Positions 41,745 through 50,800 are shown, counted from the stretch's first letter. The stretch: DNA of 64,000 bases from CAZIRF01 sp964541755 (GCA_964541755.1 CAZIRF010000007.1:27350-91349); one strand, 5' to 3'. Notes: generated by a model from the letters alone, not told the origin. Translations and numbers: made by a program.

Positions 41745-42164
41745 ATGTTGAGTCCCAAGCGCGTAAAACACCGCAAGGTGCAGCGTGGAAATATGCCGGG
41801 AAATGCTACCCGGTGCAATACGGTAGCCTTCGGGGAGTTTGCGTTGGTCGCCCTCGATCGCATGTGGCTCACCAATCGTCAGATTGAAGCTGCCCGTATC
41901 GCTCTTAATCGTCACGTTAAGCGTGGCGGTAAGCTCTGGATCCGGATTTTCCCGGACAAGCCCTACAGCAAGAAGCCTGCGGAAACCCGCATGGGTAAAG
42001 GCAAGGGTGGACCTGAGTATTGGGTTGCCGTCGTCAAGCCGGGAACAGTCATTTTCGAGTTGGGTGGCGTTGAGCGCAACCTTGCGGAAGAAGCCATGCG
42101 CCTTGCCGGTACGAAATTGCCGATCAAGACGAAGTTCGCTGTCCGCTCGGAACTCGAGCTGTAA
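41745..42164 (+). CDS. rplP: Ribosomal protein uL16
   Basis: A 139-aa protein contacting A-site tRNA. It has PKRVKHRKVQRG at the N terminus, and the RMGKGKGGPEYWVAVVKPG loop carries the Arg that is hydroxylated in some bacteria. It starts 3 bp after rpsC. Confidence 0.98.
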   Translation: MLSPKRVKHRKVQRGNMPGNATRCNTVAFGEFALVALDRMWLTNRQIEAARIALNRHVKRGGKLWIRIFPDKPYSKKPAETRMGKGKGGPEYWVAVVKPGTVIFELGGVERNLAEEAMRLAGTKLPIKTKFAVRSELEL

Positions 42165-42183
42165 TAAGACAGGGGAACAGACG

Positions 42184-42381
42184 ATGAAGGATTCGTTCAA
42201 GAACCTTTCCAAGGCGGAGCTTGTCGCGAAGCGGGACGAGCTGAACAAGAAGTACATGGAGTTCCGCTTCAAGATGGTCGTCGGCCATGTTGAGAATCCG
42301 CTCCAGAAGCGCGTTTTGCGCCGTCAGGTCGCTCGCCTCAACACGCTCATTCATCAGTATGAGCTGGGCTTGAAGGCGTAA
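42184..42381 (+). CDS. rpmC: Ribosomal protein uL29
   Basis: A 65-aa two-helix protein at the tunnel exit. SKAELVAKRDELNKKYMEFRFKMVVG and RRQVARLNTLIHQ are the family helices. It is read from the in-frame ATG at 42184, 3 nt after AGACG; the much longer frame upstream is only the shadow of rplP. Confidence 0.95.
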   Translation: MKDSFKNLSKAELVAKRDELNKKYMEFRFKMVVGHVENPLQKRVLRRQVARLNTLIHQYELGLKA

Positions 42382-42392
42382 AGGAGTAGGGT

Positions 42393-42665
42393 GTGGAAGA
42401 GCAGAGTGTACAGAACAAGAGCGGTACGCGCGAGTTTATCGGTATTGTAACGAGCGACAAGATGGACAAGAGCATTGTTGTATCGGTCAATACCAAAAAA
42501 CTTCATCCGCTGTACAAGAAATACGTTACCAGCACCAAGAAGGTGAAGGCTCACGATGAGATCAATGACGCCAAGATGGGCGACAAGGTTCGCGTTGTGG
42601 AATGTCGTCCCGTCAGCAAGGACAAGTGCTGGAAGCTCGTCGAAGTACTGGAACGGGCGAAATAA
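42393..42665 (+). CDS. rpsQ: Ribosomal protein uS17
   Basis: A 90-aa OB-fold protein that binds 16S helix 11. FIGIVTSDKMDKSIVV and VRVVECRPVSKDKCWKLVEVLE are conserved. GTG start at 42393 after AAGGAG. The N terminus is about 8 residues longer than E. coli S17. Confidence 0.96.
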   Translation: MEEQSVQNKSGTREFIGIVTSDKMDKSIVVSVNTKKLHPLYKKYVTSTKKVKAHDEINDAKMGDKVRVVECRPVSKDKCWKLVEVLERAK

Positions 42666-42683
42666 GGCTTAAGGAAGTACAGG

Positions 42684-43052
42684 ATGATTCAGGTCGAAAG
42701 CTATCTGAATGTTGCCGACAACTCCGGCGCCAAGACCGTTCAGTGTATCAAGGTACTGGGTGGATCGAAGCGCAAATATGCGAGTATCGGCGATATTATT
42801 GTGGTTGCGGTCAAGGATGCCATTCCTACCTCAGCCATTAAAAAGGGTTCGGTTGAAAAGGCCGTTGTAGTCAGAACGCACAAGGAATATCGTCGTGCAG
42901 ACGGTACCTATATCCGTTTTGACGACAACGCCTGTGTGATTATCGACGCGAACAAAAATCCCAAGGGTAAGCGCGTGTTCGGGCCTGTTGCCCGTGAGCT
43001 GCGTGAGCAGGACTACATGAAAATTGTATCTCTTGCCCCAGAGGTTCTGTAA
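42684..43052 (+). CDS. rplN: Ribosomal protein uL14
   Basis: A 122-aa interface protein, binding site of RsfS and part of bridge B8. It opens MIQVESYLNVADNSGAK and ends with GPVARELREQDYMKIVSLAPEVL, full length. AAGGAAG lies upstream. Confidence 0.98.
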   Translation: MIQVESYLNVADNSGAKTVQCIKVLGGSKRKYASIGDIIVVAVKDAIPTSAIKKGSVEKAVVVRTHKEYRRADGTYIRFDDNACVIIDANKNPKGKRVFGPVARELREQDYMKIVSLAPEVL

Positions 43053-43063
43053 GGAGCATCGGA

Positions 43064-43381
43064 ATGGTCGATACAAAGTTCAAGATCAGGAAAGATGATA
43101 CCGTGCAGGTCATTGCTGGCAAGGACAAGGGAAAGCGTGGTAAGGTCCTCAAGATCTTGCGCGAAAAGAACCGTGTTGTCGTTGAAGGTGTCAACATCGT
43201 CAAGAAGGCGATGAAGCGCCGGAGTCAGCAGGATCGTGGTGGTATTGTCGAGATAGAAGCTGGATTGCACGTATCCAATGTAATGATCGTGTGCAAGAAG
43301 TGTGGCCCCACCCGTATCGGTTACAAGATCGATGGCGACAAGAAGGTGAGGGTGTGCAGAAAATGCGGAGAGGCCCTGTGA
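43064..43381 (+). CDS. rplX: Ribosomal protein uL24
   Basis: A 105-aa assembly initiator of the 50S. The KOW motif DTVQVIAGKDKGKRGKVLKI is present. The C-terminal half has a CxxC pair set (CKKCGP and CRKCGE), a zinc-type L24 seen in several phyla but absent from E. coli. The TGA overlaps the rplE ATG by one base. Confidence 0.97.
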   Translation: MVDTKFKIRKDDTVQVIAGKDKGKRGKVLKILREKNRVVVEGVNIVKKAMKRRSQQDRGGIVEIEAGLHVSNVMIVCKKCGPTRIGYKIDGDKKVRVCRKCGEAL

Positions 43382-43932
43382 TGAAGAACTACGAACCGCG
43401 ACTCAAGAAAGTCTACAAGGAGTCCATTGCTCCCGAGGTTTTCAAGGAGTTTGGCTATAAATCAACCATGCAGACTCCAAAGCTCGTCAAGATTGTTGTA
43501 AGCATGGGCGTAGGCGAGGCTCTTCAGAACAAGAAGCTTCTCGACGCAGCTGTAAGTGATTTGACAACGATCACCGGCCAGAAGGCGGTGAAGACCAAGG
43601 CCAAGAAGAGCGTCGCCAACTTCAAGATCCGCCAGGGTCAGGAGATTGGTACCTGTGTTACTCTGCGTGGCGCTGTCATGTATGAGTTCCTTGACCGGCT
43701 CGTGAATGTCGCACTTCCTCGTGTAAAGGACTTCCGCGGCATCAATCAAAACTCGTTCGACGGTAACGGGAATTATGCGTTCGGTATAACCGAGCAGATT
43801 ATTTTCCCCGAAATCGACTTTGACAAGATCGAACGTGTCAGTGGTTTGAATATCGTCATTGTGACGTCTGCCAAGACCGATGCGGAGGCGCGCAGCCTTC
43901 TCACTCGCTTTGGCATGCCCTTCAAGAAGTAA
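43381..43932 (+). CDS. rplE: Ribosomal protein uL5
   Basis: A 183-aa protein of the central protuberance that binds 5S rRNA. TGQKAVKTKAKKSVANFKIRQGQEIG and the SFDGNGNYAFGITEQIIFPEIDFD blocks are typical. The start is the ATG sharing a base with the rplX stop; the in-frame GTG one codon earlier is less likely. Confidence 0.96.
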   Translation: MKNYEPRLKKVYKESIAPEVFKEFGYKSTMQTPKLVKIVVSMGVGEALQNKKLLDAAVSDLTTITGQKAVKTKAKKSVANFKIRQGQEIGTCVTLRGAVMYEFLDRLVNVALPRVKDFRGINQNSFDGNGNYAFGITEQIIFPEIDFDKIERVSGLNIVIVTSAKTDAEARSLLTRFGMPFKK

Positions 43933-43943
43933 GCGAGGAAGAA

Positions 43944-44129
43944 ATGGCCAAGAAATCAATGATAATCAAGGCCCTTCGGACCCCCAAATATTCTACGCGT
44001 GCGGTTAACCGCTGCAGAATTTGTGGTCGTCCCAGAGGGTATCTGCGCAAATACGAGATGTGTCGTGTTTGTTTCCGCAAGTTGGCAAACGAAGGGCTTA
44101 TCCCCGGCGTCACGAAATCCAGTTGGTAA
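43944..44129 (+). CDS. rpsN: Ribosomal protein uS14, zinc-binding short form
   Basis: A 61-aa type Z S14 with zinc ligands Cys24, Cys27, Cys40 and Cys43 (CRICG...CRVC). This short form is usual in spirochaetes; E. coli has the 101-aa zinc-free form. GAGGAAG lies 7 nt upstream. Confidence 0.97.
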   Translation: MAKKSMIIKALRTPKYSTRAVNRCRICGRPRGYLRKYEMCRVCFRKLANEGLIPGVTKSSW

Positions 44130-44143
44130 GGTAGGAGTACACG

Positions 44144-44542
44144 ATGAGCGTATCAGATCCCATCGCTGACATGCTGACCAAAATCCGGAATGCCGGAAAG
44201 GCCAAGCACGAAAAGGTTGATATCCCTACCTCCAAGCTCAAGCTTGAGATCGTCAAGATCCTCAAGACCGAGGGGTATATCAAGAACTTCAAGAAGCTCA
44301 ATCAAGATTCGCAGAACACCATCCGGATCTTTTTGAAATACGACGAGAATGAATCTTCGGTCATTCACGGTATTGACAAGGTATCCAAACCCGGTCGTCG
44401 CGTGTACACTGGTTACAAGACCATGCCGCGCGTTGTTAACGGATATGGAACCCTGATTGTTTCGACGTCTGACGGTGTCACCACCGGTCGTAAGGCTGTT
44501 GAAAAGAAAGTCGGCGGCGAAGTCATTTGTACCGTCTGGTAA
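44144..44542 (+). CDS. rpsH: Ribosomal protein uS8
   Basis: A 132-aa central-domain 16S binder that represses the spc operon in E. coli. It has the DPIADMLTKIRNA start, a GYGTLIVSTSDGVTTGRKA block (usually ISTSxGxMTDxxA) and C-terminal GGEVICTVW. TAGGAG lies upstream. Confidence 0.97.
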   Translation: MSVSDPIADMLTKIRNAGKAKHEKVDIPTSKLKLEIVKILKTEGYIKNFKKLNQDSQNTIRIFLKYDENESSVIHGIDKVSKPGRRVYTGYKTMPRVVNGYGTLIVSTSDGVTTGRKAVEKKVGGEVICTVW

Positions 44543-44552
44543 GAGGGAGCGT

Positions 44553-45092
44553 ATGTCGAGAATTGGTAAAATCCCGGTCATTATTCCCCAGGGCGTGAAA
44601 GTAGCCGTCGGGGCCGACGCCTTTGTGGTGGAAGGTCCGAAAGGGAAGCTGACACAGAAGTATCACAACGTGGTAACCTTCACCGAGAAGGACAACACGA
44701 TCGAGGTTGGCAGGGTCAACGATGAGAAACAGTCTCGTGCATTCCACGGGCTGTATCGCAACCTGCTCAACAATATGGTTATCGGAGTTTCTACCGGGTT
44801 TACCCGGACGCTCATCATCAATGGCGTAGGTTTTCGCGCCGAGGTGAAGGGCAATGTGCTCACGATGAACCTTGGGTATTCGAACGATATCAGCGTCTGG
44901 ATTCCTGATGGCCTTTCGGTGGCGGTAGAAGCCAACACCAAGATCGCCATCAGTGGTATCGACAAGCAGGCCGTTGGTGAGTTCGCTTCGCAGGTCCGCA
45001 AGCTCAGGCTCCCCGAACCCTACAAGGGCAAGGGAGTCCGCTATGAGGACGAAGTCATCAGAAGGAAAGTCGGCAAGTCCGGCGTCAAATAA
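44553..45092 (+). CDS. rplF: Ribosomal protein uL6
   Basis: A 179-aa protein near the sarcin-ricin loop, made of two similar domains. MSRIGKIPVIIPQGVKV begins it, and the RKLRLPEPYKGKGVRYEDEVIRRK end block is intact. GAGGGAG lies 6 nt before the ATG. Confidence 0.97.
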   Translation: MSRIGKIPVIIPQGVKVAVGADAFVVEGPKGKLTQKYHNVVTFTEKDNTIEVGRVNDEKQSRAFHGLYRNLLNNMVIGVSTGFTRTLIINGVGFRAEVKGNVLTMNLGYSNDISVWIPDGLSVAVEANTKIAISGIDKQAVGEFASQVRKLRLPEPYKGKGVRYEDEVIRRKVGKSGVK

Positions 45093-45104
45093 GGTAGCGG
45101 CACT

Positions 45105-45467
45105 ATGATACGTAAACTGCTGGAAAAAGACAGGAAGCGGCTCAAGAGAAAGGTTCACATCCGCAAGCGTGTTTCGGGAACCACCGAGCGCCCTCGCATG
45201 ACGGTGTTCAAGAGCAATCGCTCCCTTTATATTCAGGTGATTGACGATGTTGCGGGCAATACCCTTGCCTCTGCATCCACGCTTGAAAAGGATCTCAAGG
45301 GGACTCGTCCTACTGTGGAAAGCGCGAACAAGCTCGGAGAGATCATGGGTAAGCGCCTTCTCGAGAAGAATATCAATACGGTTGTCTTTGATCGCAATGG
45401 GTATCTGTACCACGGCGTTATAAAGGCTATGGCCGATGGAGCCCGCAAAGCCGGGGTCCAGTTCTAG
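45105..45467 (+). CDS. rplR: Ribosomal protein uL18
   Basis: A 120-aa protein that binds 5S rRNA with L5 in the central protuberance. A basic N terminus (KRKVHIRKRVSGTTERPRM) and the C-terminal FDRNGYLYHGVIKAMADGAR are characteristic. It ends 8 bp before rpsE. Confidence 0.97.
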   Translation: MIRKLLEKDRKRLKRKVHIRKRVSGTTERPRMTVFKSNRSLYIQVIDDVAGNTLASASTLEKDLKGTRPTVESANKLGEIMGKRLLEKNINTVVFDRNGYLYHGVIKAMADGARKAGVQF

Positions 45468-45475
45468 GAGGCGGT

Positions 45476-46006
45476 ATGGAATTCAATCGTGGTAGAGACA
45501 GGGATCGTAACCGCGGCCGGGACGATCAGAATGATATGGTCGAAAAGCTGGTCAAGCTGAACCGTACCGCCAAGGTCGTTAAAGGTGGCCGTCGCTTTTC
45601 CTTTTCTGCGCTGACTGTTGTCGGTGATCGCAAGGGAAATGTTGGCTATGGTTTTGGTAAGGCAAACGACGTCGCCGAAGCTATTCGCAAGAGTATGGAC
45701 AAGGCCCGCAAGAACATGATCAAGGTTCCCGTGAAGAATGGCACCATTCCGCATGAGGTTTTGGCCAATTTCAAGGGTTCTTCTGTTCTTCTCAAGCCTG
45801 CCTGTTCCGGTACCGGAATCAAGGCCGGTGGGCCGATTCGGGCTATTATGGAAGCCGGTGGTGTTACCGATGTGCTCAGCAAGTCTCTCGGGGTGAACAA
45901 TTCGATGAATGTAATCCGTGCCACTTTCAAGTGTATCGACAACATGCTTGATGCAAAGGCTATCGCCCGCAATCGGGGTAAGAACCTCAAGGATATGTGG
46001 GGGTAA
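45476..46006 (+). CDS. rpsE: Ribosomal protein uS5
   Basis: A 176-aa fidelity protein of the mRNA entry site. It has the N-terminal double-stranded RNA-binding fold with VKGGRRFSFSALTVVGDRKGNVGYGFGKA, then PACSGTGIKAGGPIRAIMEAGG. It has an Arg/Asp-rich extra N terminus (FNRGRDRDRNRGRDDQND) compared with E. coli. AGGAGG lies upstream. Confidence 0.97.
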   Translation: MEFNRGRDRDRNRGRDDQNDMVEKLVKLNRTAKVVKGGRRFSFSALTVVGDRKGNVGYGFGKANDVAEAIRKSMDKARKNMIKVPVKNGTIPHEVLANFKGSSVLLKPACSGTGIKAGGPIRAIMEAGGVTDVLSKSLGVNNSMNVIRATFKCIDNMLDAKAIARNRGKNLKDMWG

Positions 46007-46007
46007 T

Positions 46008-46193
46008 ATGGCAAAGCGCATCAAAATTCGCCTCGTTCGCAGTACAATCGGCACCAAGCCGGTTCAGCGGGCGACGGTTCGTTCACTCGGTCTCAAGAAG
46101 ATCGGGTCCACTGTCGAGCAGGAATCCAACCCTGTCATTCTGGGAATGGTCAGGACGGTCGCCCACTTGGTGGCTGTTGAGGAGATCGAATAA
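46008..46193 (+). CDS. rpmD: Ribosomal protein uL30
   Basis: A 61-aa protein of the 50S solvent side. IKIRLVRSTIGTKPVQRATVRSLGLKKIGS is the family core. It starts 1 bp after the rpsE stop and ends directly against the rplO ATG, so these are coupled. Confidence 0.95.
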   Translation: MAKRIKIRLVRSTIGTKPVQRATVRSLGLKKIGSTVEQESNPVILGMVRTVAHLVAVEEIE

Positions 46194-46646
46194 ATGTCCG
46201 ATTTCAATCTTCACGCCCCTGCAGGGGCTAACAAGAAAAAGCGTATCGTCGGTCGCGGGCAGGGCTCCGGTCGAGGGACGACTGCAGGTCGCGGTAACAA
46301 GGGTCAGCAATCCCGTTCCGGTGGCAAGACCTATGTCGGTTTCGAGGGCGGCCAGATGCCCCTTTACCGACGCCTCGCACATCGCGGTTTCTCCAACTAT
46401 CCTTTCAAGAAGGAATATCAGGTTGTAAACCTCGGCGAAATCAACAAGGTCTATGCAGATGGTGACAGTGTTACCATTGAAAGCCTTCGCGAAAAGGGCC
46501 TTGTCAAAGGAACAATGGATGTCAAGATTCTCGGCGACGGGGAATTCTCCAAGAAACTCAGCTTCCAGGTGGAAAAGATTTCAAAATCCGCCATCGGGAA
46601 GATCGAGAAGGCGGGCGGCTCTGTAGCTGTCTCCGCTAACGCGTAA
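46194..46646 (+). CDS. rplO: Ribosomal protein uL15
   Basis: A 150-aa late-assembly 50S protein with a long, Gly/Arg-rich N-terminal extension (RGQGSGRGTTAGRGNKGQQSR region) that threads through rRNA and a globular C-terminal domain. The ATG follows the rpmD stop with no gap. Confidence 0.97.
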   Translation: MSDFNLHAPAGANKKKRIVGRGQGSGRGTTAGRGNKGQQSRSGGKTYVGFEGGQMPLYRRLAHRGFSNYPFKKEYQVVNLGEINKVYADGDSVTIESLREKGLVKGTMDVKILGDGEFSKKLSFQVEKISKSAIGKIEKAGGSVAVSANA

Positions 46647-46669
46647 CGCGTGGGGGCGGAGAACACTCG

Positions 46670-47986
46670 ATGGCAAGCAATCCGTTGGTAGGCATCTTCA
46701 AGATCAAGGAACTTCGGGAACGTGTCCTTTTCACGCTGGCAATGCTCGTGGTTTTCCGTCTCGGCGCTGTTATTCCCCTTCCGGGGATTGACGTTGTTGC
46801 TCTCAAGGCATACTTCAATTCCCAGGCCGGGGGTGGAAACGCCATAGTCGATTATCTCGACTTTTTTGCCGGTGGCGCATTCTCCAACTTCTCTGTCTTC
46901 ATGTTGGGTATCATGCCGTACATAACCATGTCGATCATGATGCAGCTCTTCATTATCATCTTCCCGTCCTTGAAGAAAATCTCCGAGGAAGAAGGTGGTC
47001 GCAAGAAGATCCAGCAGTATCAGAGAATTGGTACGATACTCGTCTGTTTGGTTCAGTCATACGGGACAACCCTGTATGCTACACAGATTGATGTTGTGAC
47101 CATCTCCAAGCTTTCGTTCACAATGATAGCCATGTTGACCGTAACTACCGGTACCATGTTCCTCATGTGGATAGGTGAGCAGATTACCAAGCGGGGTATC
47201 GGAAACGGTGTTTCTCTTCTTATATTTGCCGGTATCGTTGCACGTCTTCCGACGGCTGTTATCGAACTCGTTGAACGTGTTCAGGATCGCAGCCTCAACC
47301 CGGTGTATGTTGTGGTAGTTCTTGCAATGTTCATCGCAATCGTCGCTCTCGTCGTTTTCGAACAGCAGGGGCAACGAAAGATCCCGGTTCACTACGCAAA
47401 GCGTGTAGTTGGCCGAAAGATGTACGATGGCCGCAGTACCTATATTCCGTTCAAGATCAATCCCAGTGGCGTTATCCCGGTCATTTTCGCATCGTCGATC
47501 CTCATGTTCCCGATGCAATTGGCCCAGTCCTTTGGCGGCAACGCCGGATGGATCGCCTCTGTATCCCGTTTTCTCAATCCTCAAGGGTGGGCTTACAACA
47601 TCCTGTATGTGTTGCTCATCATCTTCTTTGCGTACTTCTATACGCAGGTTACCTTGAATCCGATCGAGATTGCGAAGCAGATTCGTGAGAATGGTGGTTC
47701 GATCCCCGGTATCCGTACCGAAAAGATAGAGTCTTACCTTATGGGTATACTCAACAGGATTATCCTTCCGGGGTCCTTGTATCTTGCCCTTATCGCGGTA
47801 TTGCCCACGATAATCCAGGTGCTGTTCAAGTTCCCTGCTTCCATCAGCTATCTGATGGGTGGTACCTCTCTCTTGATCCTTGTTGGTGTCGATCTCGATA
47901 CCATGAGTCAGGTGGAAGCTCTTCTCAAGATGCACCACCACGAGGGACTTACCAAGAAAGGTAAACTTCGGGCCCGAAACCTCTAG
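46670..47986 (+). CDS. secY: Preprotein translocase subunit SecY
   Basis: A 438-aa channel protein with 10 transmembrane helices. The plug/TM2 region (GGAFSNFSVFMLGIMPYITMSI) and the cytoplasmic loops that bind ribosome and SecA (QGQRKIPVHYAKRVVG) are conserved. It works with SecE, encoded 23 kb earlier. Pro/Gly-rich end of rplO and GGGGG precede the ATG. map, adk and infA, often found next, are absent. Confidence 0.98.
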   Translation: MASNPLVGIFKIKELRERVLFTLAMLVVFRLGAVIPLPGIDVVALKAYFNSQAGGGNAIVDYLDFFAGGAFSNFSVFMLGIMPYITMSIMMQLFIIIFPSLKKISEEEGGRKKIQQYQRIGTILVCLVQSYGTTLYATQIDVVTISKLSFTMIAMLTVTTGTMFLMWIGEQITKRGIGNGVSLLIFAGIVARLPTAVIELVERVQDRSLNPVYVVVVLAMFIAIVALVVFEQQGQRKIPVHYAKRVVGRKMYDGRSTYIPFKINPSGVIPVIFASSILMFPMQLAQSFGGNAGWIASVSRFLNPQGWAYNILYVLLIIFFAYFYTQVTLNPIEIAKQIRENGGSIPGIRTEKIESYLMGILNRIILPGSLYLALIAVLPTIIQVLFKFPASISYLMGGTSLLILVGVDLDTMSQVEALLKMHHHEGLTKKGKLRARNL

Positions 47987-48192
47987 GTTTTGTGTCCATC
48001 TACGCATCCGGATTGGCCGGGTGCGTGTTTGTGTATATTTACGGATGCAAGAAGCCTCCTTCTGTCCCCCGTGGCTGTAGGACAGGGGCTTGGCGAAAGG
48101 CAAAAAATCCGTTTTAATAGCAAAACCGTCCACGCCGGACACCCCTCTTTTCTCAGCCGGCGGTGAGCGGAACTTATTGTAAGGGGAACAGG

Positions 48193-48306
48193 ATGAAAGT
48201 CCGTACCAGCGTCAAACCTATTTGCGACAAGTGCAAAGTCATCAAGCGCAATGGCATTATTCGCATTATCTGTCAGAACCCCAAGCACAAGCAGCGACAG
48301 GGTTGA
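48193..48306 (+). CDS. rpmJ: Ribosomal protein bL36
   Basis: A 37-aa zinc-type L36, ligands Cys11, Cys14, Cys27 and His32 (CDKC...CQNPKH), at the base of the L7/L12 stalk. Too short for usual ORF cut-offs. AAGGGGAACAGG precedes the ATG. It lies after a 206-bp gap from secY that holds no gene I can support, and 13 bp before rpsM. Confidence 0.95.
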   Translation: MKVRTSVKPICDKCKVIKRNGIIRIICQNPKHKQRQG

Positions 48307-48319
48307 GGAGTAAACAGTA

Positions 48320-48685
48320 ATGGCACGTATAGCGGGAGTTGACCTCCCCAACAAACACGTCAACATATCTCTGACGTACATTTTCGGCATCGGTCGATCG
48401 AGCGCAGATGAGATCTGCGCGAAGGCAAAGATCAATCCCGAGCGTATGATGAATGATCTCTCTGCCGAGGAGTTGAATGAACTCCGTACTCTCATTGAAA
48501 ACGAGTACAAGGTAGAGGGGCGTCTTCGCACCGAAGTCGCACTCAACATCAAGCGTCTTATGGACATCGGTTGTTACCGTGGCCTCCGTCACAGAAAGGG
48601 GCTTCCCGTCCGCGGTCAGCGCACGTCTACCAACGCGCGTACCCGCAAGGGCAAAAAGAAGACAGTCGCCGGCAAGAAGAAATAG
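48320..48685 (+). CDS. rpsM: Ribosomal protein uS13
   Basis: A 121-aa 30S head protein contacting P-site tRNA and bridge B1. MARIAGVDLPNKH and GLRHRKGLPVRGQRTSTNARTRKG are family blocks, followed by a Lys-rich tail. GAGGAG lies upstream. It heads the alpha operon segment with rpsK, rpsD, rpoA and rplQ. Confidence 0.98.
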   Translation: MARIAGVDLPNKHVNISLTYIFGIGRSSADEICAKAKINPERMMNDLSAEELNELRTLIENEYKVEGRLRTEVALNIKRLMDIGCYRGLRHRKGLPVRGQRTSTNARTRKGKKKTVAGKKK

Positions 48686-48701
48686 GCGGAGGTAGGATAA
48701 C

Positions 48702-49082
48702 GTGGCTGTACAGAAGAAGCGGAAAGAGAAGAAGTCCGTATATGAAGGGAACGTCTACATTCAGGCGACGTTCAATAACACTATTGTCACCATTACAGAC
48801 CTGATGGGCAATGCTCTTTCTTGGGCAAGCTCCGGCGGTCTCGGCTTTCGTGGTGCCAAGAAATCCACTCCCTTTGCTGCGCAGACCGTAACGGAAACTG
48901 CGGCGCAGAAGGCTATTCAGTATGGTCTTCGCGAAGTGCATGTTTTTGTAAAGGGCCCCGGTATTGGTCGTGAGTCGGCCATCCGGCAGTTGGGTGCACT
49001 GGGCATCAAGGTCAAGTCGATCAGCGATGTTACGCCCATTCCGCACAATGGTTGCCGCCCGCGCAAGACGCGTCGTATTTGA
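48702..49082 (+). CDS. rpsK: Ribosomal protein uS11
   Basis: A 126-aa platform protein at the E site. QATFNNTIVTITDLMGNALSWASSGGLGFRG and the end PIPHNGCRPRKTRRI are near-universal. GTG start at 48702, with GGAGG upstream; no ATG fits. Confidence 0.98.
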   Translation: MAVQKKRKEKKSVYEGNVYIQATFNNTIVTITDLMGNALSWASSGGLGFRGAKKSTPFAAQTVTETAAQKAIQYGLREVHVFVKGPGIGRESAIRQLGALGIKVKSISDVTPIPHNGCRPRKTRRI

Positions 49083-49099
49083 CAGGGAGATAAGGATAT

Positions 49100-49735
49100 A
49101 TGGCAAGATATACTGGTTCAGTATGCAGACTCTGTCGTGTGGAGCAGCGCAAGTTGTTCCTCAAGGGTGAGCGCTGCAAGAGTGATAAGTGCCCCATCAA
49201 CAAGAAGCGCCCGGCGCCCGGCAAGGATCCAAAGGCCCGTCAGGGCAAGCGATCCGACTACGGTCACCAGCTGCGCGAGAAGCAGAAGCTCAAGAGGATC
49301 TACGGTATGCAGGAGAAGCAGTTCAGTCTCTTCTTCGAGCGTGCACTTCGCATGCCTGGCGTAACCGGTGAGAACCTTTTTATCCTCCTCGAGCGCCGCT
49401 TGGACAATGTCGTCTATCGCATGCGCTTCGGCAACAGTCGGCCCCAGTCCCGTCAGATCGTGCTTCACGGTCATGTTACGGTCAATGGCCAACTCGTTAA
49501 CGTTCCTTCCTACCTCGTAAAGCCCGGTGATCAGATTGAGATCCGTGAAGGGAGCAAATCCCTCGAGGTAATCAAGGACGCACTCAAGGAATTCGGCAAG
49601 TCCGGCATTATGCCTTGGCTTAGCCTTGATCCTGATGCCATGAAGGGGACATACGTCGCCAACCCTCGCCGCAGTGACATCACCGACCTTGCGGACGTTA
49701 AGGAACAGATGATCGTCGAGCTCTATTCGAAATAA
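49100..49735 (+). CDS. rpsD: Ribosomal protein uS4, zinc-binding form
   Basis: A 211-aa primary 16S binder. Zinc ligands Cys9, Cys12, Cys26 and Cys31 are intact, so this is the C+ paralogue. The S4 RNA-binding domain (RRLDNVVYRMRF, SRQIVLHGHVTVNG) is conserved. In E. coli S4 represses the alpha operon. AGGGAG lies upstream. Confidence 0.98.
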   Translation: MARYTGSVCRLCRVEQRKLFLKGERCKSDKCPINKKRPAPGKDPKARQGKRSDYGHQLREKQKLKRIYGMQEKQFSLFFERALRMPGVTGENLFILLERRLDNVVYRMRFGNSRPQSRQIVLHGHVTVNGQLVNVPSYLVKPGDQIEIREGSKSLEVIKDALKEFGKSGIMPWLSLDPDAMKGTYVANPRRSDITDLADVKEQMIVELYSK

Positions 49736-49744
49736 GGAGTAAGC

Positions 49745-50800
49745 ATGGCCCGTAAGAACCTGCTGAAAGGCTTCAAGCGACCCAAAGGTATTACCTTTGA
49801 ACATACAGAGTCCAACCCGGACTACGGGAGGTTTATCGCTTCTCCGTTCGAGCCCGGTTTTGGTACTACTGTCGGTAATACATTGCGCAGGGTGCTCCTC
49901 TCTTCGATACAGGGATATGCCATTACTGCGGTAAAAATCACATCCTATGACAAGGACGGGGTTCCGCACAATGTGGCGAGTGAGTTCGAGACCATCCCGA
50001 ACATCGTTGAAGATACGCTTGAGGTCATCAACAACCTCAAGATGCTTCGCCTCAAACTCCCCGAAGACGTGGAGCAGGAGACCTTCCTCTTTGAATGGAA
50101 GGGAAACTGTGATGTGCGCGGCGAAGACTTGGCTCGTACCGGACAACTCGAAGTAATGACTCCCGATCGTCATATCATGACGCTCATGGAAGATGCTCGT
50201 GTTGAGTTCGAGGTGCAGGTTGACCTTGGGCGTGGGTATGTCCCTTCCGAGGTCAATGAGCGCTACATCGAAGTTATCGGCACCATTCCGATGGATGCCA
50301 TCTTCTCGCCGGTCAAGAAGGTCAGATTCTCTGTTGAGCCAACCCGTGTTGGTCAGCGTGCGGACTATGACAAGCTTGTCCTCGAGGTGTGGACCGACGG
50401 CACGGTAAAGCCCGAAGATGCGCTCGCAGAAGCTTCCAAAATTGCCAAGGACCATTTTTCGGTCTTTATCAATTTTGACGAGAGCGTTCTCGGTCCCGAT
50501 GAGGACTATGATGAGGACGACGAGCGTATTCGACAGCTACTCAATACCCCGGTCGAAGAGCTTGAACTCTCTGTTCGGTCCTCGAATTGTCTCAAGAACG
50601 CCAACATCAAGACGATTGGTGAACTTACACGCAAGACCGAAGAAGATATCGGCAAGACGAGAAACTTTGGCAAAAAGAGTCTTCAGGAGATCAAGGAGAA
50701 GCTCAAGGAGTGGAACCTTGCTCTGGGAATGACCGATTACAGCGTTCTCAAAAACGTTAACAATTTGCCGACTGATAAGGAAGACGAAGATGAAGCATAG
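49745..50800 (+). CDS. rpoA: RNA polymerase alpha subunit
   Basis: A 351-aa alpha subunit. The N-terminal assembly domain (1-235) has GNTLRRVLLSSIQGYA. An acidic linker (EDYDEDDERI) leads to the C-terminal domain (about 262-335) with helix-hairpin-helix LKNANIKTIGELTRKTEEDI, which binds UP elements and activators. The extra acidic tail (DKEDEDEA) overlaps the start of rplQ by 11 nt. Confidence 0.98.
   Translation: MARKNLLKGFKRPKGITFEHTESNPDYGRFIASPFEPGFGTTVGNTLRRVLLSSIQGYAITAVKITSYDKDGVPHNVASEFETIPNIVEDTLEVINNLKMLRLKLPEDVEQETFLFEWKGNCDVRGEDLARTGQLEVMTPDRHIMTLMEDARVEFEVQVDLGRGYVPSEVNERYIEVIGTIPMDAIFSPVKKVRFSVEPTRVGQRADYDKLVLEVWTDGTVKPEDALAEASKIAKDHFSVFINFDESVLGPDEDYDEDDERIRQLLNTPVEELELSVRSSNCLKNANIKTIGELTRKTEEDIGKTRNFGKKSLQEIKEKLKEWNLALGMTDYSVLKNVNNLPTDKEDEDEA

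Noticed and set aside
47987..48192. Missing map/adk/infA as a recent deletion
   Set aside because: No remnant is visible, and several phyla keep these genes elsewhere; nothing indicates recent loss.
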